NCBI RefSeq assembly: GCF_030695035.1
Contig: NZ_JAUYTT010000008.1
Location: 248,001 to 312,000, forward strand
Length of the DNA: 64,000 bases
Origin: Frigidibacter sp.
GTDB taxonomy: Bacteria; Pseudomonadota; Alphaproteobacteria; Rhodobacterales; Rhodobacteraceae
Direction of reading: 5' to 3'
Notes under the pieces: generated by a model
The model's input: only the letters and a program-made list of their open reading frames with translations
The model's database searches: none
What the model was told of the DNA's origin: nothing
Made by a program: the position numbers and the translations under genes
Part shown: positions 33,688 through 44,775 of the stretch, one piece after another
Position numbering within the stretch: position 1 is the stretch's first letter
How the letters are laid out: each line of letters opens with the position of its first letter

Positions 33688-34056
33688 ATGCGCCTGAACG
33701 AGACCAGCTTTGGCGGCGCGGCGGCGGTCGGGGGCTATGGCCCCGGTTTCTTCCGCGCCGGCGGGGCGGTCTGGCAGGGCCCGATCCTGATCCGGCCCGA
33801 GGGCGTGGTCGCCTGGGGCGGCCTTGACGACACCGCGCCGCTGCTGGCACTGGCGGGGCAGGTGGATGTGCTGTTCCTGGGCATGGGCTCCGAGGTTGCC
33901 CATGCTCCCCGCGCACTGCGCGAGGCGATGGAGGCGGCGGGTGTGGGGCTGGAGCCGATGTCCTCCCCGGCCGCAGCGCGCACCTACAACGTGCTGCTGT
34001 CGGAAGGCCGCCGCATCGCCGCGGCGATGCTGCCGGTCACCACGACCGGGGCCTGA
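33688..34056 (+). CDS. Mth938-like (DUF498) domain protein
   Basis: A 122-residue protein with the Mth938 fold pattern: an N-terminal [20 protein letters not shown] strand region, then [32 protein letters not shown] and the C-terminal [19 protein letters not shown]. The human homologue NDUFAF3 assists respiratory complex I assembly; the bacterial role is not settled. Genes of this type often follow secF in alphaproteobacteria. It is located one base after secF and 43 bp before ccmA. Confidence 0.85.
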   Translation: MRLNETSFGGAAAVGGYGPGFFRAGGAVWQGPILIRPEGVVAWGGLDDTAPLLALAGQVDVLFLGMGSEVAHAPRALREAMEAAGVGLEPMSSPAAARTYNVLLSEGRRIAAAMLPVTTTGA

Positions 34057-34099
34057 TGCCGCACTTCCCGCCTGCCACCCGATCCGCTATGGCAGGGCG

Positions 34100-34744
34100 A
34101 TGAACGCAGCAGACCTGACCGTGACCGACCTCGCCGTTTCCCGCGGCGGCATCCCCGTTCTGGAGGGCGTGAGCTTCACCCTGTCCCCCGGGCGGGCGCT
34201 GGTGCTGCGCGGGCCCAACGGCGTCGGCAAGACCACCTTGCTGCGCACGCTGGCGGGGCTGCAACCGCCGATGGCCGGCGACATCTCCATGCCAGCCGAT
34301 GCCATCGCCTATTCCGGCCATGCCGACGGGCTGAAGGCGACGCTGAGCGTGACCGAGAACCTTGGCTTCTGGGCGGCGATCTACGGCACTGGCGGGTTCG
34401 ACCCGGTGCTGGAGGCGATGAACCTCGAGGCTCTCTGCGACCGGCTGGCGGGCTCCCTCTCCGCAGGGCAGAAGCGGCGGCTGGGATTGGCGCGGCTGTT
34501 GGTCTCGGGCCGGCCGATCTGGATGCTGGATGAACCGACCGTGTCGCTCGATGCCGCCTCGGTCGCGCTGTTCGCGGGGGCCGTGCGGACGCATCTGGCG
34601 GGGGGGGGCGCGGCGCTGATGGCCACCCATATCGACCTTGGCATCGCCGAGGCAGAGGTGCTGGACCTCGCGCCCTTCAAGGCCCGGCCCTCGACGGTAG
34701 GCGGAGGTGGTCGGGGCCGCGAATTTGACGAGGCCTTCGCATGA
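34100..34744 (+). CDS. ccmA: Cytochrome c maturation ABC ATPase CcmA
   Basis: A 214-residue ABC ATPase that, with CcmB, powers release of holo-CcmE in System I cytochrome c biogenesis. Seen: Walker [10 protein letters not shown] at residues 38-46, signature [15 protein letters not shown] and Walker [13 protein letters not shown]. The longer frame upstream (from 33824) is a shadow of the preceding gene; the ATG at 34100 with GGCAGGGCG upstream begins the ATPase domain. It overlaps ccmB by four bases. Confidence 0.94.
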   Translation: MNAADLTVTDLAVSRGGIPVLEGVSFTLSPGRALVLRGPNGVGKTTLLRTLAGLQPPMAGDISMPADAIAYSGHADGLKATLSVTENLGFWAAIYGTGGFDPVLEAMNLEALCDRLAGSLSAGQKRRLGLARLLVSGRPIWMLDEPTVSLDAASVALFAGAVRTHLAGGGAALMATHIDLGIAEAEVLDLAPFKARPSTVGGGGRGREFDEAFA

Positions 34745-35397
34745 TCGCCCTTCTGCTGCGCGACCTGCGCCTTGCGATCCGCGCGGGGGGCGGCTTCGGC
34801 CTCGGCCTCGCCTTCTTCCTGATCGTCACCGTGCTGGTGCCCTTCGGCGTCGGCCCCGAGGGGGATACGCTCGCGCGCATCGCCCCCGGCATCCTCTGGG
34901 TCGGCGCGCTGCTGGCCTGCCTGCTGTCGCTGGACCGCATCTTCGCGCTGGATTTCGAGGATGGCTCGCTCGACCTCCTCGCCACCGCCCCGATCCCACT
35001 GGAGGCGGTCGTCACCATGAAGGCCGCCGCGCATTGGCTGACGACCGGCCTGCCGCTGGTGGTCGCAGCCCCGGTCTTCGGGGTGCTGCTGAACCTGCAG
35101 GGCGAGGGGTTCTTCTGGCTGACCGTCAGCCTCGCACTTGGCACCCCGGCGCTGTCGGTGATCGGCACCTTCGGCGCCGCGCTGACCGTCGGGCTGAAAC
35201 GCGGCGGGCTGCTGCTGTCGCTGCTGGTGCTGCCGCTTTACGTGCCCACCCTGATCTTCGGCGCCGAAACCGTCCGCCGCGGCACCGAAGGCATGGAGAC
35301 CGGCGCACCCTTGATGCTGCTGGCCGGGATCACCGCCGCCTCGGTCGCGCTGCTGCCCTTCGCTTCGGCCGCTGCCATCCGCGTCAACTTGCGCTAA
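34741..35397 (+). CDS. ccmB: Heme exporter protein CcmB
   Basis: A 218-residue integral membrane protein with six hydrophobic helices, the permease-like partner of CcmA. The opening [18 protein letters not shown], the [16 protein letters not shown] segment and the [14 protein letters not shown] helix are CcmB hallmarks. It starts within the ccmA stop (ATGA overlap). Confidence 0.94.
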   Translation: MIALLLRDLRLAIRAGGGFGLGLAFFLIVTVLVPFGVGPEGDTLARIAPGILWVGALLACLLSLDRIFALDFEDGSLDLLATAPIPLEAVVTMKAAAHWLTTGLPLVVAAPVFGVLLNLQGEGFFWLTVSLALGTPALSVIGTFGAALTVGLKRGGLLLSLLVLPLYVPTLIFGAETVRRGTEGMETGAPLMLLAGITAASVALLPFASAAAIRVNLR

Positions 35398-35451
35398 CCC
35401 CACACGTGATATTCAGTTGAGCCCGCCAGCCAGAGAAAGTAGCTAATCCCC

Positions 35452-36180
35452 ATGTCGATCTGGGAATACGCCAATCCGAAGAAGTTCATGCAGACCTCGG
35501 CCTGGGCCTTGCCCTGGGTGACGGGGCTTGCCGTTATTGCGCTTGTGGGCGGGCTGATCTGGGGGTTCTTCTTCACGCCCGATGATTACAAGCAGGGCTC
35601 GACCGTCAAGATCATCTATATCCACGTGCCCTCGGCGATGATGGCGATCAACGCCTGGGTGATGATGCTGGTCGCCTCGCTGATCTGGATCATCCGCCGC
35701 CACCATGTCTCGGCTCTGGCTGCCAAGGCGGCGGCGCCCATCGGCATGACGATGACGCTGATTGCGCTCTTCACCGGGGCGATTTGGGGGCAGCCGATGT
35801 GGGGCACCTGGTGGGCCTGGGATCCGCGGCTGACCTCGTTCCTGATCCTGTTCCTGTTCTACCTTGGCTATATCGCGCTGTGGGAGGCGATCGACGATCC
35901 CGACACCGCCGCTGACCTGACATCGGTGCTGTGCCTCGTCGGTTCGGTCTTCGCGCTGCTCAGCCGCTATGCCGTGAACTTCTGGAACCAGGGCCTGCAT
36001 CAGGACGCCTCGCTATCGATGGATGCCGAGGAAAACGTGGCCGATGTGTTCTGGTATCCGCTGCTGATCTGCATCGCGGGCTTCGTGCTGCTGTTCGTGA
36101 CGCTGGTGCTGATCCGGACGCGGACCGAGATCCGGTCCCGCAGGCTGAAGGCGCTGGAAGCGCGGGAGAGGATGGCATGA
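35452..36180 (+). CDS. ccmC: Heme exporter protein CcmC
   Basis: A 242-residue heme-handling membrane protein with six helices. It carries the tryptophan-rich WWD signature WGTWWAWDPRLTS between helices 3 and 4, which binds heme and loads it on CcmE. Flanking histidines occur in the periplasmic loops (YIHVPSAMMAINA and NQGLHQDASLS). Its stop overlaps the ccmD start. Confidence 0.95.
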   Translation: MSIWEYANPKKFMQTSAWALPWVTGLAVIALVGGLIWGFFFTPDDYKQGSTVKIIYIHVPSAMMAINAWVMMLVASLIWIIRRHHVSALAAKAAAPIGMTMTLIALFTGAIWGQPMWGTWWAWDPRLTSFLILFLFYLGYIALWEAIDDPDTAADLTSVLCLVGSVFALLSRYAVNFWNQGLHQDASLSMDAEENVADVFWYPLLICIAGFVLLFVTLVLIRTRTEIRSRRLKALEARERMA

Positions 36181-36335
36181 TGCCCGATCTGGGGAAATAT
36201 GCCGGCACGGTGCTGTCGGCTTACGGCGTGACGCTGGCGCTGCTGGCGGCGCTGGTCGCGCTGTCGCTGTGGCGCGGCGCAAGGGTGAAACGCGCGCTGG
36301 AGGCGCAGGAGCGCCGGATGGGCCGCAATGGCTAA
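36177..36335 (+). CDS. ccmD: Heme exporter protein CcmD
   Basis: A 52-residue single-span membrane protein (MPDLGKYAGTVLSAYGVTLALL, then a basic tail LWRGARVKRALEAQERR). CcmD stabilises the CcmABC-CcmE complex. Two adjacent ATG codons at 36177 and 36180 are possible starts. It overlaps ccmC by four bases and ccmG by eight. It is small and embedded in a longer open frame, so it could be missed by automatic calling. Confidence 0.9.
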   Translation: MMPDLGKYAGTVLSAYGVTLALLAALVALSLWRGARVKRALEAQERRMGRNG

Positions 36336-36867
36336 AATTTCTCCGCTGCTGATGCTGCCGCCGCTGCTGTTCGCGGGCCTCGCGGGCATGTTCATCTGGG
36401 GCATGAACCGCGAGGACCCTTCGCAGCTGCCCACCGCGCTGGCCGGCCAGCCCGCGCCCCCCGTGGTGCTGGAGCCGCTGATGGGCCCGCTGCCGACCGA
36501 TGCCACGCTGCGCGATGGCGAGGTCAAGCTGGTGAACTACTGGGCCAGCTGGTGCGCGCCCTGCCGGGTGGAGCATCCAAACCTCGCTGCCTTGGCGGCG
36601 GAGGGGGTGGCGATCTACGGCATCAACTACAAGGATGAACCGGCCAAGGCGCTGGCCTTCCTTGAGGAGCTTGGCAACCCCTATGCCGCCATCGGGGCCG
36701 ATGCCACCGGCCGCATGGCGCTGGACTGGGGCGTCTATGGCGTGCCGGAAACCTATGTGATCGACGGCGAGGGCACGATCATCCTGCGCTTTGCCGGCCC
36801 GATCACCGAGCGGGTGATCGAGGCGCAGATCCGCCCGGCGTTGGAGAAGGCGCGCGGCATGAACTGA
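36328..36867 (+). CDS. ccmG: Periplasmic thiol:disulfide oxidoreductase CcmG/DsbE
   Basis: A 179-residue membrane-anchored thioredoxin-like protein. An N-terminal helix covers residues 6-25, then NYWASWCAPCRVEHP gives the active-site pair Cys76 and Cys79, with GVYGVPETYVID containing the cis-proline. It keeps apocytochrome c cysteines reduced for heme attachment. It is the last gene of the run, followed by a terminator. No ccmE, ccmF or ccmH is nearby. Confidence 0.94.
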   Translation: MAKISPLLMLPPLLFAGLAGMFIWGMNREDPSQLPTALAGQPAPPVVLEPLMGPLPTDATLRDGEVKLVNYWASWCAPCRVEHPNLAALAAEGVAIYGINYKDEPAKALAFLEELGNPYAAIGADATGRMALDWGVYGVPETYVIDGEGTIILRFAGPITERVIEAQIRPALEKARGMN

Positions 36868-36899
36868 CGCAGCGCAAACCGAAGCGCAGAAACCGAAAT

Positions 36900-36924
36900 G
36901 GCCCGGGGTTTCCCCCGGGCCTTT
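36900..36924 (+). terminator. Terminator after ccmG
   Basis: GGCCCGGGG (36900-36908) pairs with CCCCGGGCC (36913-36921), a 9-bp GC stem with a short loop, then TTT. It lies 33 bp after the ccmG stop and closes the yajC-ccmG transcription run. Confidence 0.75.
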
Positions 36925-36999
36925 CGCATGTCGGGCCGGCGCCGCATCTCCGCTGAAGGAGCTGAGCGATCTGATATGATCGCCTAGCAGCGCCTACTT

Positions 37000-37197
37000 G
37001 GCGAAGGCCATCGCCTTCGCCACGCACCGCCATCTCATCCCATCCGGACGGGCCTCAAAGGCCCGGCCAGCGCCCGCCCCGCCCTCGGCGGGCGCTTCTC
37101 GCCCGCCAGGTCGGGCGCTGGCCTCATCCGGTCTAGCGCTGCCAGCGGCTCTGGGTGCATGTGTCCCGCTGCGGGCGGGGCGAGGCAGTGCCTCGCC
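37000..37197 (-). repeat. 198-bp structured repeat, copy B (inverted relative to copy A)
   Basis: It fills about half of the 422-bp gap 36868-37289 between convergent ccmG and acnA; terminators occupy the rest. It is the reverse complement of copy A, with the same two end hairpins (37000-37021 and 37179-37197) and the same length. The conserved core (37087-37120) is identical to copy A over 34 bases, while both inner stems differ from A at several positions. No coding potential was recognised. Confidence 0.85.
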
Positions 37198-37241
37198 TTT
37201 TCCCGCCCGACCCGAGGGCACCGGCCCCCCCCAAACGACGA

Positions 37242-37265
37242 AAGCGGCCCACAAAGGGGCCGCTT
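37242..37265 (-). terminator. Hairpin terminator after acnA
   Basis: AAGCGGCCC (37242-37250) pairs with GGGCCGCTT (37257-37265) across six bases, 24 bp beyond the acnA stop on the minus strand. No long T run follows on that strand (TCGTCGTTTGG), so efficiency is uncertain. Confidence 0.55.
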
Positions 37266-37289
37266 CCATCCGGTCGTCCTGTGGCGGGA

Positions 37290-40061
<2,772 letters not shown>

Positions 40062-40237
40062 GGATGGCTCCCTTTCGCTGGACGAGGAACGGGGTTTAAG
40101 CTGCGCCCGTCATGCCGCATCGCCGCGTTCGGATCAAGGGGGATGGGGCAGTTTGTATACCACTGTGCACAGAAAAATTTGCAGCTCCGGAACAAGAGAG
40201 GGGGCCTTCTGCCCCCTCCTGGCCTGCGGCCAGTTCA

Positions 40238-40265
40238 CCCCCGAGGATATTTGGAAAAGGCAAAG
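40238..40265 (-). repeat. ATATCC-GGGGG intergenic repeat, copy 2
   Basis: Read on the minus strand: CTTTGCCTTTTCCAAATATC then CTCGGGGG. It is the left arm of an inverted pair with copy 3, which begins 20 bp away, and shares with it the CTTTGCCTT lead-in. Confidence 0.75.
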
Positions 40266-40284
40266 GGGGCAGGGGCCTCTTGTG

Positions 40285-40346
40285 CTTTGCCTTGTTCCAA
40301 ATATCCCGCGGGGGGAGTCCGGAGGACGGGGGGCGCGAAGCCCCCC
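40285..40346 (+). repeat. ATATCC-GGGGG intergenic repeat, copy 3
   Basis: CTTTGCCTTGTTCCAAATAT then CCCGCGGGGG (40285-40315), followed by the hairpin GGGGGGCGCGAAGCCCCCC (40328-40346). It can pair along its length with copy 2, forming a stem of about 28 bp with small bulges. Confidence 0.75.
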
Positions 40347-40486
40347 TGCGCCGCCAGCCAAGGGGGCAGGGGTGATGCAGGAAGGTCGCGCCCGGCCTGG
40401 GCTGCGCCACCCTCTCAAAACCTTGATTGGCTTTGGCCCCGCCCGCTGGTTACCAAAGGTGCGACCAAGGGGACCGGAAAATTCAT

Positions 40487-41350
40487 ATGCGTCGGACGTT
40501 CAGTGCCGCCTGCAGCCTCTGGCTGTGGCTTGCCTTTTCAGCGGTTGCGCAGACCGCCGTCGATCCTCCGCATCGCGGCGGGCCTGACAGCGGCATCGGC
40601 ATCGAGAGCTTCTTCCGCAGCTTCCCGAACCTGCCCGAACAAGGCTTCAGCCTGATGCCGCCCGGCCCGCGCTCTGCCACCCAAGCGCCGGCCCCGCAGC
40701 CCACCGCCTTCACCGAGTATCATCCGGTGGTGGTGGAGCTCTACACCTCGCAGGGCTGTTCCTCCTGCCCGCCCGCCGATGCGCTGCTGGGCGAGATTGC
40801 CGGGCGCGACGATGTGATCGCACTGGCGCTGCATGTGGACTATTGGGACTATATCGGCTGGGCCGACCGCTTCGCCAAGCCCGGCTTCACCAAGCGCCAG
40901 AAGGCCTATGCCCGCGCCGCGGGGCAGCATGCGATCTACACCCCGCAGATGATCGTCGAAGGATCCGAGCATCTGGTGGGCCTGCGCCCGATGGAGCTGG
41001 TGAGCCTGATCGACCAGCATGGCACCGTCCCCAGCCAGATCCGCCTGTCGCTGACCCGTGAAGGCGAGGTGCTGCGCATCAAGCTTGAGGCGCAGCCGCC
41101 GCTGCCCGGCCCGGCCGTGGTGCAACTGGTGCGCTACCGCTCCGAAGAGACGGTGAATATCGAGCATGGCGAGAATGCCGGCCGGGTGATCCGCTATTCC
41201 AACATCGTCACCGACTGGGCGCCCATTGCCGACTGGGATGGCCGCCAGCCGCTGAGCCTCGATGCCAGCGCGCCTGGCAGCGACGCCGCCGTGGTGATCG
41301 TGCAGGAGCAGGGCCCGGGCGAGATCCTCGCCGCTGCCCGCCTTCGCTGA
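40487..41350 (+). CDS. DUF1223 secreted thioredoxin-fold protein
   Basis: A 287-residue protein with a probable signal peptide (RRTFSAACSLWLWLAFSAVAQ, residues 2-22). The DUF1223 domain starts with VVVELYTSQGCSSCPPADALL, placing a CxxC pair at Cys91 and Cys94, then VIALALHVDYWDYIGWADRFA and QHAIYTPQMIVEG. The family has a thioredoxin-like fold and unknown function; a periplasmic redox role is plausible. The ATG at 40487 starts the signal peptide. The upstream region is repeat-rich. Confidence 0.85.
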   Translation: MRRTFSAACSLWLWLAFSAVAQTAVDPPHRGGPDSGIGIESFFRSFPNLPEQGFSLMPPGPRSATQAPAPQPTAFTEYHPVVVELYTSQGCSSCPPADALLGEIAGRDDVIALALHVDYWDYIGWADRFAKPGFTKRQKAYARAAGQHAIYTPQMIVEGSEHLVGLRPMELVSLIDQHGTVPSQIRLSLTREGEVLRIKLEAQPPLPGPAVVQLVRYRSEETVNIEHGENAGRVIRYSNIVTDWAPIADWDGRQPLSLDASAPGSDAAVVIVQEQGPGEILAAARLR

Positions 41351-41370
41351 AGGGCCGCCTGCGCTGAGCC

Positions 41371-42294
41371 TTAGCGAGACTTCCGCGGAACCTTCTTCCC
41401 CGGCCCGTCGCCAGCGCCTTTCCAGCGATTGTGGAACCAGAACCACTGCTCGGGCCGCGCCCGAACCCGCGCCGCCAGCCCGTCATTCAGCGCCTGCATC
41501 ATGTCTTCGGGCGCGCCATGCGGCACCGGCGCCTCCAGTTCCACCGTGAAGCTCACCCCGTCCTCGCCCCGCGTCGCATAGAAGGGCAGCAGCAGCGCGC
41601 CATAGCGCAGCGCAAGGTCGGCGCTCGACGTGGGGGTCCGCGCCGGCTGGCCCATAAAATCCAGCACCGGCTCTTTGCGCACATGCTGGTCGAACAGCAG
41701 CACCAGCATCCCGCCCGCGCGCAGGTGCCGCACGAAGCCCGCGGTGCCGCGCCTACCTTGCGCAAAGACCGGCCCGCCAAAGGACTCCATCGTCTTCACG
41801 TAATGGGCGTTGAAATAGCTGTTCTTCATCGGCCGGTAGAGCCCGCCGATGTCATAGCCCCGCGCCACCAGGGCCGCGCGCCCGGCCTCGTAATTGCCGA
41901 AATGCCCCGTCACCAGGATCACCGGCTGGCCCGCAGCCCGCGCCGCCTCCAGCGCCGCCACGCCCTCGCCCTGCAAGGGCAGCTGTGCCATCCGGTCCGT
42001 AAATTCGGCGCCGGAGTAATTCTCGATCAGCGTGCGCCCGACATTCTCGGCCACCCCGGTGGCAATGCGCCGCCGCTCGGCCAAGGGCATCTGCGGGAAC
42101 ACATGCGCCAGATTGGCCAGCGCCCGGGCGCGATACCCCGCCAGCGGCGCCACCACGCGGCGCATCGCCCAGCCGACCAGCGCCAGCCGCTGCGCGTAGG
42201 GCAGGCGCAGCGCCGCCCCGATCAGCAGCCGCACGGCGCGGTCCGACAGCCAGTCGCCTGCCGTCTCGCCCCGGCTCTTGCCTCGCTTCGCCAT
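41371..42294 (-). CDS. Lysophospholipid/lipid A acyltransferase (LpxL/HtrB family)
   Basis: A 307-residue membrane-associated acyltransferase. The catalytic H-x4-E/D motif is in VTGHFGNYEAG; further family blocks are GLYRPMKNSYFNAHY, RGTAGFVRHLRAGGMLVLLFDQHVRK and PEQWFWFHNRWK. LpxL-type enzymes transfer the secondary acyl chain to Kdo-lipid A in the inner membrane. It follows the DMT transporter gene by nine bases on the same strand, so they are probably co-transcribed. The precise acyl donor and position cannot be deduced. Confidence 0.85.
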   Translation of the reverse strand: MAKRGKSRGETAGDWLSDRAVRLLIGAALRLPYAQRLALVGWAMRRVVAPLAGYRARALANLAHVFPQMPLAERRRIATGVAENVGRTLIENYSGAEFTDRMAQLPLQGEGVAALEAARAAGQPVILVTGHFGNYEAGRAALVARGYDIGGLYRPMKNSYFNAHYVKTMESFGGPVFAQGRRGTAGFVRHLRAGGMLVLLFDQHVRKEPVLDFMGQPARTPTSSADLALRYGALLLPFYATRGEDGVSFTVELEAPVPHGAPEDMMQALNDGLAARVRARPEQWFWFHNRWKGAGDGPGKKVPRKSR

Positions 42295-42303
42295 TCCCCG
42301 ATC

Positions 42304-43209
42304 CTAGCGTTTGCCCGCGCGCGCCAGCTGCGCCTCGCGGTGCCAGACATAAAGTCCGGCCCCCACGATCACAAGCGCACCGATCACCGTCCAGAGGTCG
42401 GGCAGGGCGCCGAAGAACAGGAATCCCCACAGCGTGGCAAAGATCAGCCCGGCATAGCCAAAGGGCGCGATCACCCCCGCCTCGGCCAGCGTGAAGGCCC
42501 GCACCAGGCACAACTGCCCCGCAGCGCCCATCACCCCGATCAGCAGGAAGCCCCACAGATCGCCCCAAGCCACCGGCTGCCAGATCCAGGGCAGCATCGC
42601 CGTGGTCACGCCCGTGCCCAGAAGCGCGGCATAGAGCATCGAGGTCCAGACCCCTTCGGTCTTGCTGGTCAGCCGCGTCAGCACCGCAAAGCCCGCATAG
42701 CAGAAGGCCCCCGCCAGCGGCAGCAAGGCGGCCAGCGAGAACACGCCGCTGCCCGGCCGCACGATGATCAGCGCGCCGACCAGCGAGACCAGCACCCCCG
42801 CCATACGCCGCGGCCCGATCTTCTCACCCAGGAACAGCGCGGCCCCCAGCGTGATCAGCACCGGATTCACATCCATGATCGCCGTCGCCTCGGCGAGGCC
42901 AATATGCGCCAGCGACAGGAAGAAGAGGGCCGTCGCCCCGAACTGGAACACCGACCGCAGCGCCTGCAAACCCGGTGAGCGGGTGCGGATCACCGTCTTC
43001 AGCCGTGGCGCCAGCAGCACCAGCACCAGCACCGTCTGCCCGGCATAGCGCGCCCAGACCACCTGCATCGTGGGGTAGGAGGCACTCAGATGCTTGGCCA
43101 GCGCGTCCATCAGCGTGAAGATCAAGATCCCCAGCAGCATGATCAGGATCCCACGCGCCGCCGCCGACATCCCCGGCGCGCCGCCGCCCGTCTTCTCGTC
43201 CATCTGCAT
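42304..43209 (-). CDS. DMT-superfamily (EamA) transporter
   Basis: A 301-residue protein with ten hydrophobic helices in two EamA repeats (first from about residue 15, second from about 155 with GFLLIGVMGAAGQLCLVRAFTLAE). EamA proteins are drug/metabolite exporters of varied specificity; the substrate is unknown. The ATG at 43209 is used, with GAGGAC upstream; a longer frame from 43311 runs over repeats and is unlikely. Hairpin repeats separate it from pgk upstream. Confidence 0.82.
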   Translation of the reverse strand: MQMDEKTGGGAPGMSAAARGILIMLLGILIFTLMDALAKHLSASYPTMQVVWARYAGQTVLVLVLLAPRLKTVIRTRSPGLQALRSVFQFGATALFFLSLAHIGLAEATAIMDVNPVLITLGAALFLGEKIGPRRMAGVLVSLVGALIIVRPGSGVFSLAALLPLAGAFCYAGFAVLTRLTSKTEGVWTSMLYAALLGTGVTTAMLPWIWQPVAWGDLWGFLLIGVMGAAGQLCLVRAFTLAEAGVIAPFGYAGLIFATLWGFLFFGALPDLWTVIGALVIVGAGLYVWHREAQLARAGKR

Positions 43210-43300
43210 TCCGTCGTCCTCGGCCGCCTTGCGCCGCCGACCTACCCCGCCCCGCAAGCAGGCACCACCCCAGCCAAACGCGCCGAGGCCTCCCCCTTCG

Positions 43301-43326
43301 TTTTGGTCCAAATATCCTCGGGGGGC
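43301..43326 (+). repeat. ATATCC-GGGGG intergenic repeat, copy 4
   Basis: TTTTGGTCCAAATATCCTCG followed by GGGGGC, in the 213-bp gap between pgk and the DMT transporter gene. It directly abuts the 34-bp tandem hairpin repeat. It reads opposite to the two flanking minus-strand genes. Confidence 0.75.
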
Positions 43327-43330
43327 GCGG

Positions 43331-43415
43331 GGGGCAGAAGGCCCCCCGCTTCTTCGTTTCGGGCGGGGCAGAAGGCCCCCCGCTTCTTCGTTTCGGGCGG
43401 GGCAGAACGCCCCCC
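43331..43415. repeat. 34-bp tandem repeat, two and a half units, downstream of pgk
   Basis: Units start at 43331, 43365 and 43399 (the last partial). Each begins GGGGCAGAAGGCCCCCCGC and continues CTTCTTCGTTTCGGGC. The first two look identical; the third has AACG in place of AAGG. Each unit can fold into a GGGGC/GCCCC hairpin. The array ends seven bases before the pgk stop codon and may serve as a stacked terminator for pgk. Confidence 0.85.
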
Positions 43416-43422
43416 GGCGTCC

Positions 43423-44613
43423 TCAGTCCATCAGCGCCGCAACGCCCGGCAGGTCCTTGCCTTCCATCCATTCGAGGAAGGCCCCGCCGGCGGTGGAGAT
43501 ATAGGTGAACCCCTCCGCCGCCCCGGCCTTGTTCAGCGCCGCCACAGTATCGCCGCCGCCGGCAACCGAGACCAGCGTCCCCGCCGCGGTCAGCGCCGCG
43601 GCCTTGGCGGCGGCCGCATTGGTCGCGGCATCGAAGGGCGCGATCTCGAAGGCCCCCAGCGGGCCGTTCCAGATCAGGGTGCGGCAGGCCGCGAAGACCT
43701 CGGCAATCGCTGCCACCGTCTGCGGCCCGGCATCGAGGATCATCGCATCGGCCGGGCAGTCCGCCACCGGCACGGTTTCGTTCGCGGCATGGGCCTTGAA
43801 CTCGCGCGCCACGACCACGTCGACCGGCAGGTGGATGGTGCAGCCGGCCTCGCGGGCCTTCTCGAGGATCTCCAGCGCGGTCGGGGCCATGTCGCGCTCG
43901 GCCAGGCTCTTGCCGACCTCGACGCCCTGCGCCACCAGGAAGGTGTTGGCCATGCCGCCGCCGATCACCAGATGATCGACGCGGGTGACGAGGTTGCCCA
44001 GAAGGTCGAGCTTGGTGGACACCTTTGCCCCGCCCACCACCGCGACCACGGGCCGCACCGGATTGCCAAGCGCCGCTTCCAGCGCCTTCAACTCGGCCTC
44101 CATCAGCCGGCCGGCGCAGGCGGGCAGCAACCGGGCGATACCTTCGGTCGAGGCATGGGCGCGGTGGGCGGCGGAAAAGGCGTCATTCACATAGACCTCG
44201 CCAAGCGCCGCCATCGCCGCGGCCAGTGCCGGGTCGTTCGCCTCTTCGCCGGCATGGAAGCGGGTGTTCTCCAGCAGCACCACATCGCCTGCCGCCATCG
44301 CCGACACCGCCGCCTTGGCCGGCCCGCCGATGCAATCCTCGGCGAAGGTCACGGCTTGCCCCAGCGCGGCTTCCAGCGCCGGCAGGGTCAGCTTCAGGCT
44401 CATCTCCGCCACCGGCTTGCCCTTGGGGCGGCCGTAATGGGCCAGCAGCACCGGCTTGCCGCCATGCGCCAGGATATCCTTCACCGTCGGCACGATCTTC
44501 TCGATCCGCGTCGCGTCGGTCACCAGGCCATTCTCGACCGGCACGTTGATATCCACGCGCACCAGCACCACCTTGCCGTTCAGCTCCATGTCGTCCAGCG
44601 TCTTCCAGGCCAT
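43423..44613 (-). CDS. pgk: Phosphoglycerate kinase
   Basis: A 396-residue glycolytic enzyme transferring phosphate between 1,3-bisphosphoglycerate and ADP. Seen: [14 protein letters not shown] near the N terminus, [27 protein letters not shown], and the nucleotide-binding C-terminal [13 protein letters not shown]. The start is MAWKTLDD at 44613 with GAGGAG upstream, rather than an earlier in-frame codon at 44661. Divergent from the cyclophilin genes. Confidence 0.97.
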   Translation of the reverse strand: MAWKTLDDMELNGKVVLVRVDINVPVENGLVTDATRIEKIVPTVKDILAHGGKPVLLAHYGRPKGKPVAEMSLKLTLPALEAALGQAVTFAEDCIGGPAKAAVSAMAAGDVVLLENTRFHAGEEANDPALAAAMAALGEVYVNDAFSAAHRAHASTEGIARLLPACAGRLMEAELKALEAALGNPVRPVVAVVGGAKVSTKLDLLGNLVTRVDHLVIGGGMANTFLVAQGVEVGKSLAERDMAPTALEILEKAREAGCTIHLPVDVVVAREFKAHAANETVPVADCPADAMILDAGPQTVAAIAEVFAACRTLIWNGPLGAFEIAPFDAATNAAAAKAAALTAAGTLVSVAGGGDTVAALNKAGAAEGFTYISTAGGAFLEWMEGKDLPGVAALMD

Positions 44614-44775
44614 CTCGGGTCTCCTCAAGGGATTCTGTGCTGCGGTCGCGAATAGCGGCATCGCGCGTTACCGAACCCCATCCTCCCGATTTCGTCAACC
44701 GCTGCCGCGCCTTTGCGCTTGCCCCCGCCCCGGACCCGCGTCTACGTTCGCCCCCGACTGGAAAAGGAGGCATTC

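Larger units (their letters stand above)
40062..40486. other. 425-bp intergenic region between acnA and the DUF1223 gene, with paired repeats
   Basis: No credible gene. From left to right: the acnA leader, a short AT-rich patch with GTATAC (40155-40160) and GTGCAC (40165-40170) palindromes, a hairpin GGGGGCCTTCTGCCCCC, then two ATATCC-GGGGG motifs facing each other (40238-40315), then GGGGGG-CGCGAAG-CCCCCC (40328-40346), then the leader of the DUF1223 gene. Confidence 0.7.

Noticed and set aside
30822-33689. 955-codon open frame antisense to yajC-secD-secF
   Set aside because: A GC-driven shadow spanning three real genes; His/Asp/Arg-rich low-complexity translation.
43331-43415. Possible CRISPR array
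   Set aside because: The 34-bp units are contiguous with no unique spacers, and no cas genes are present.
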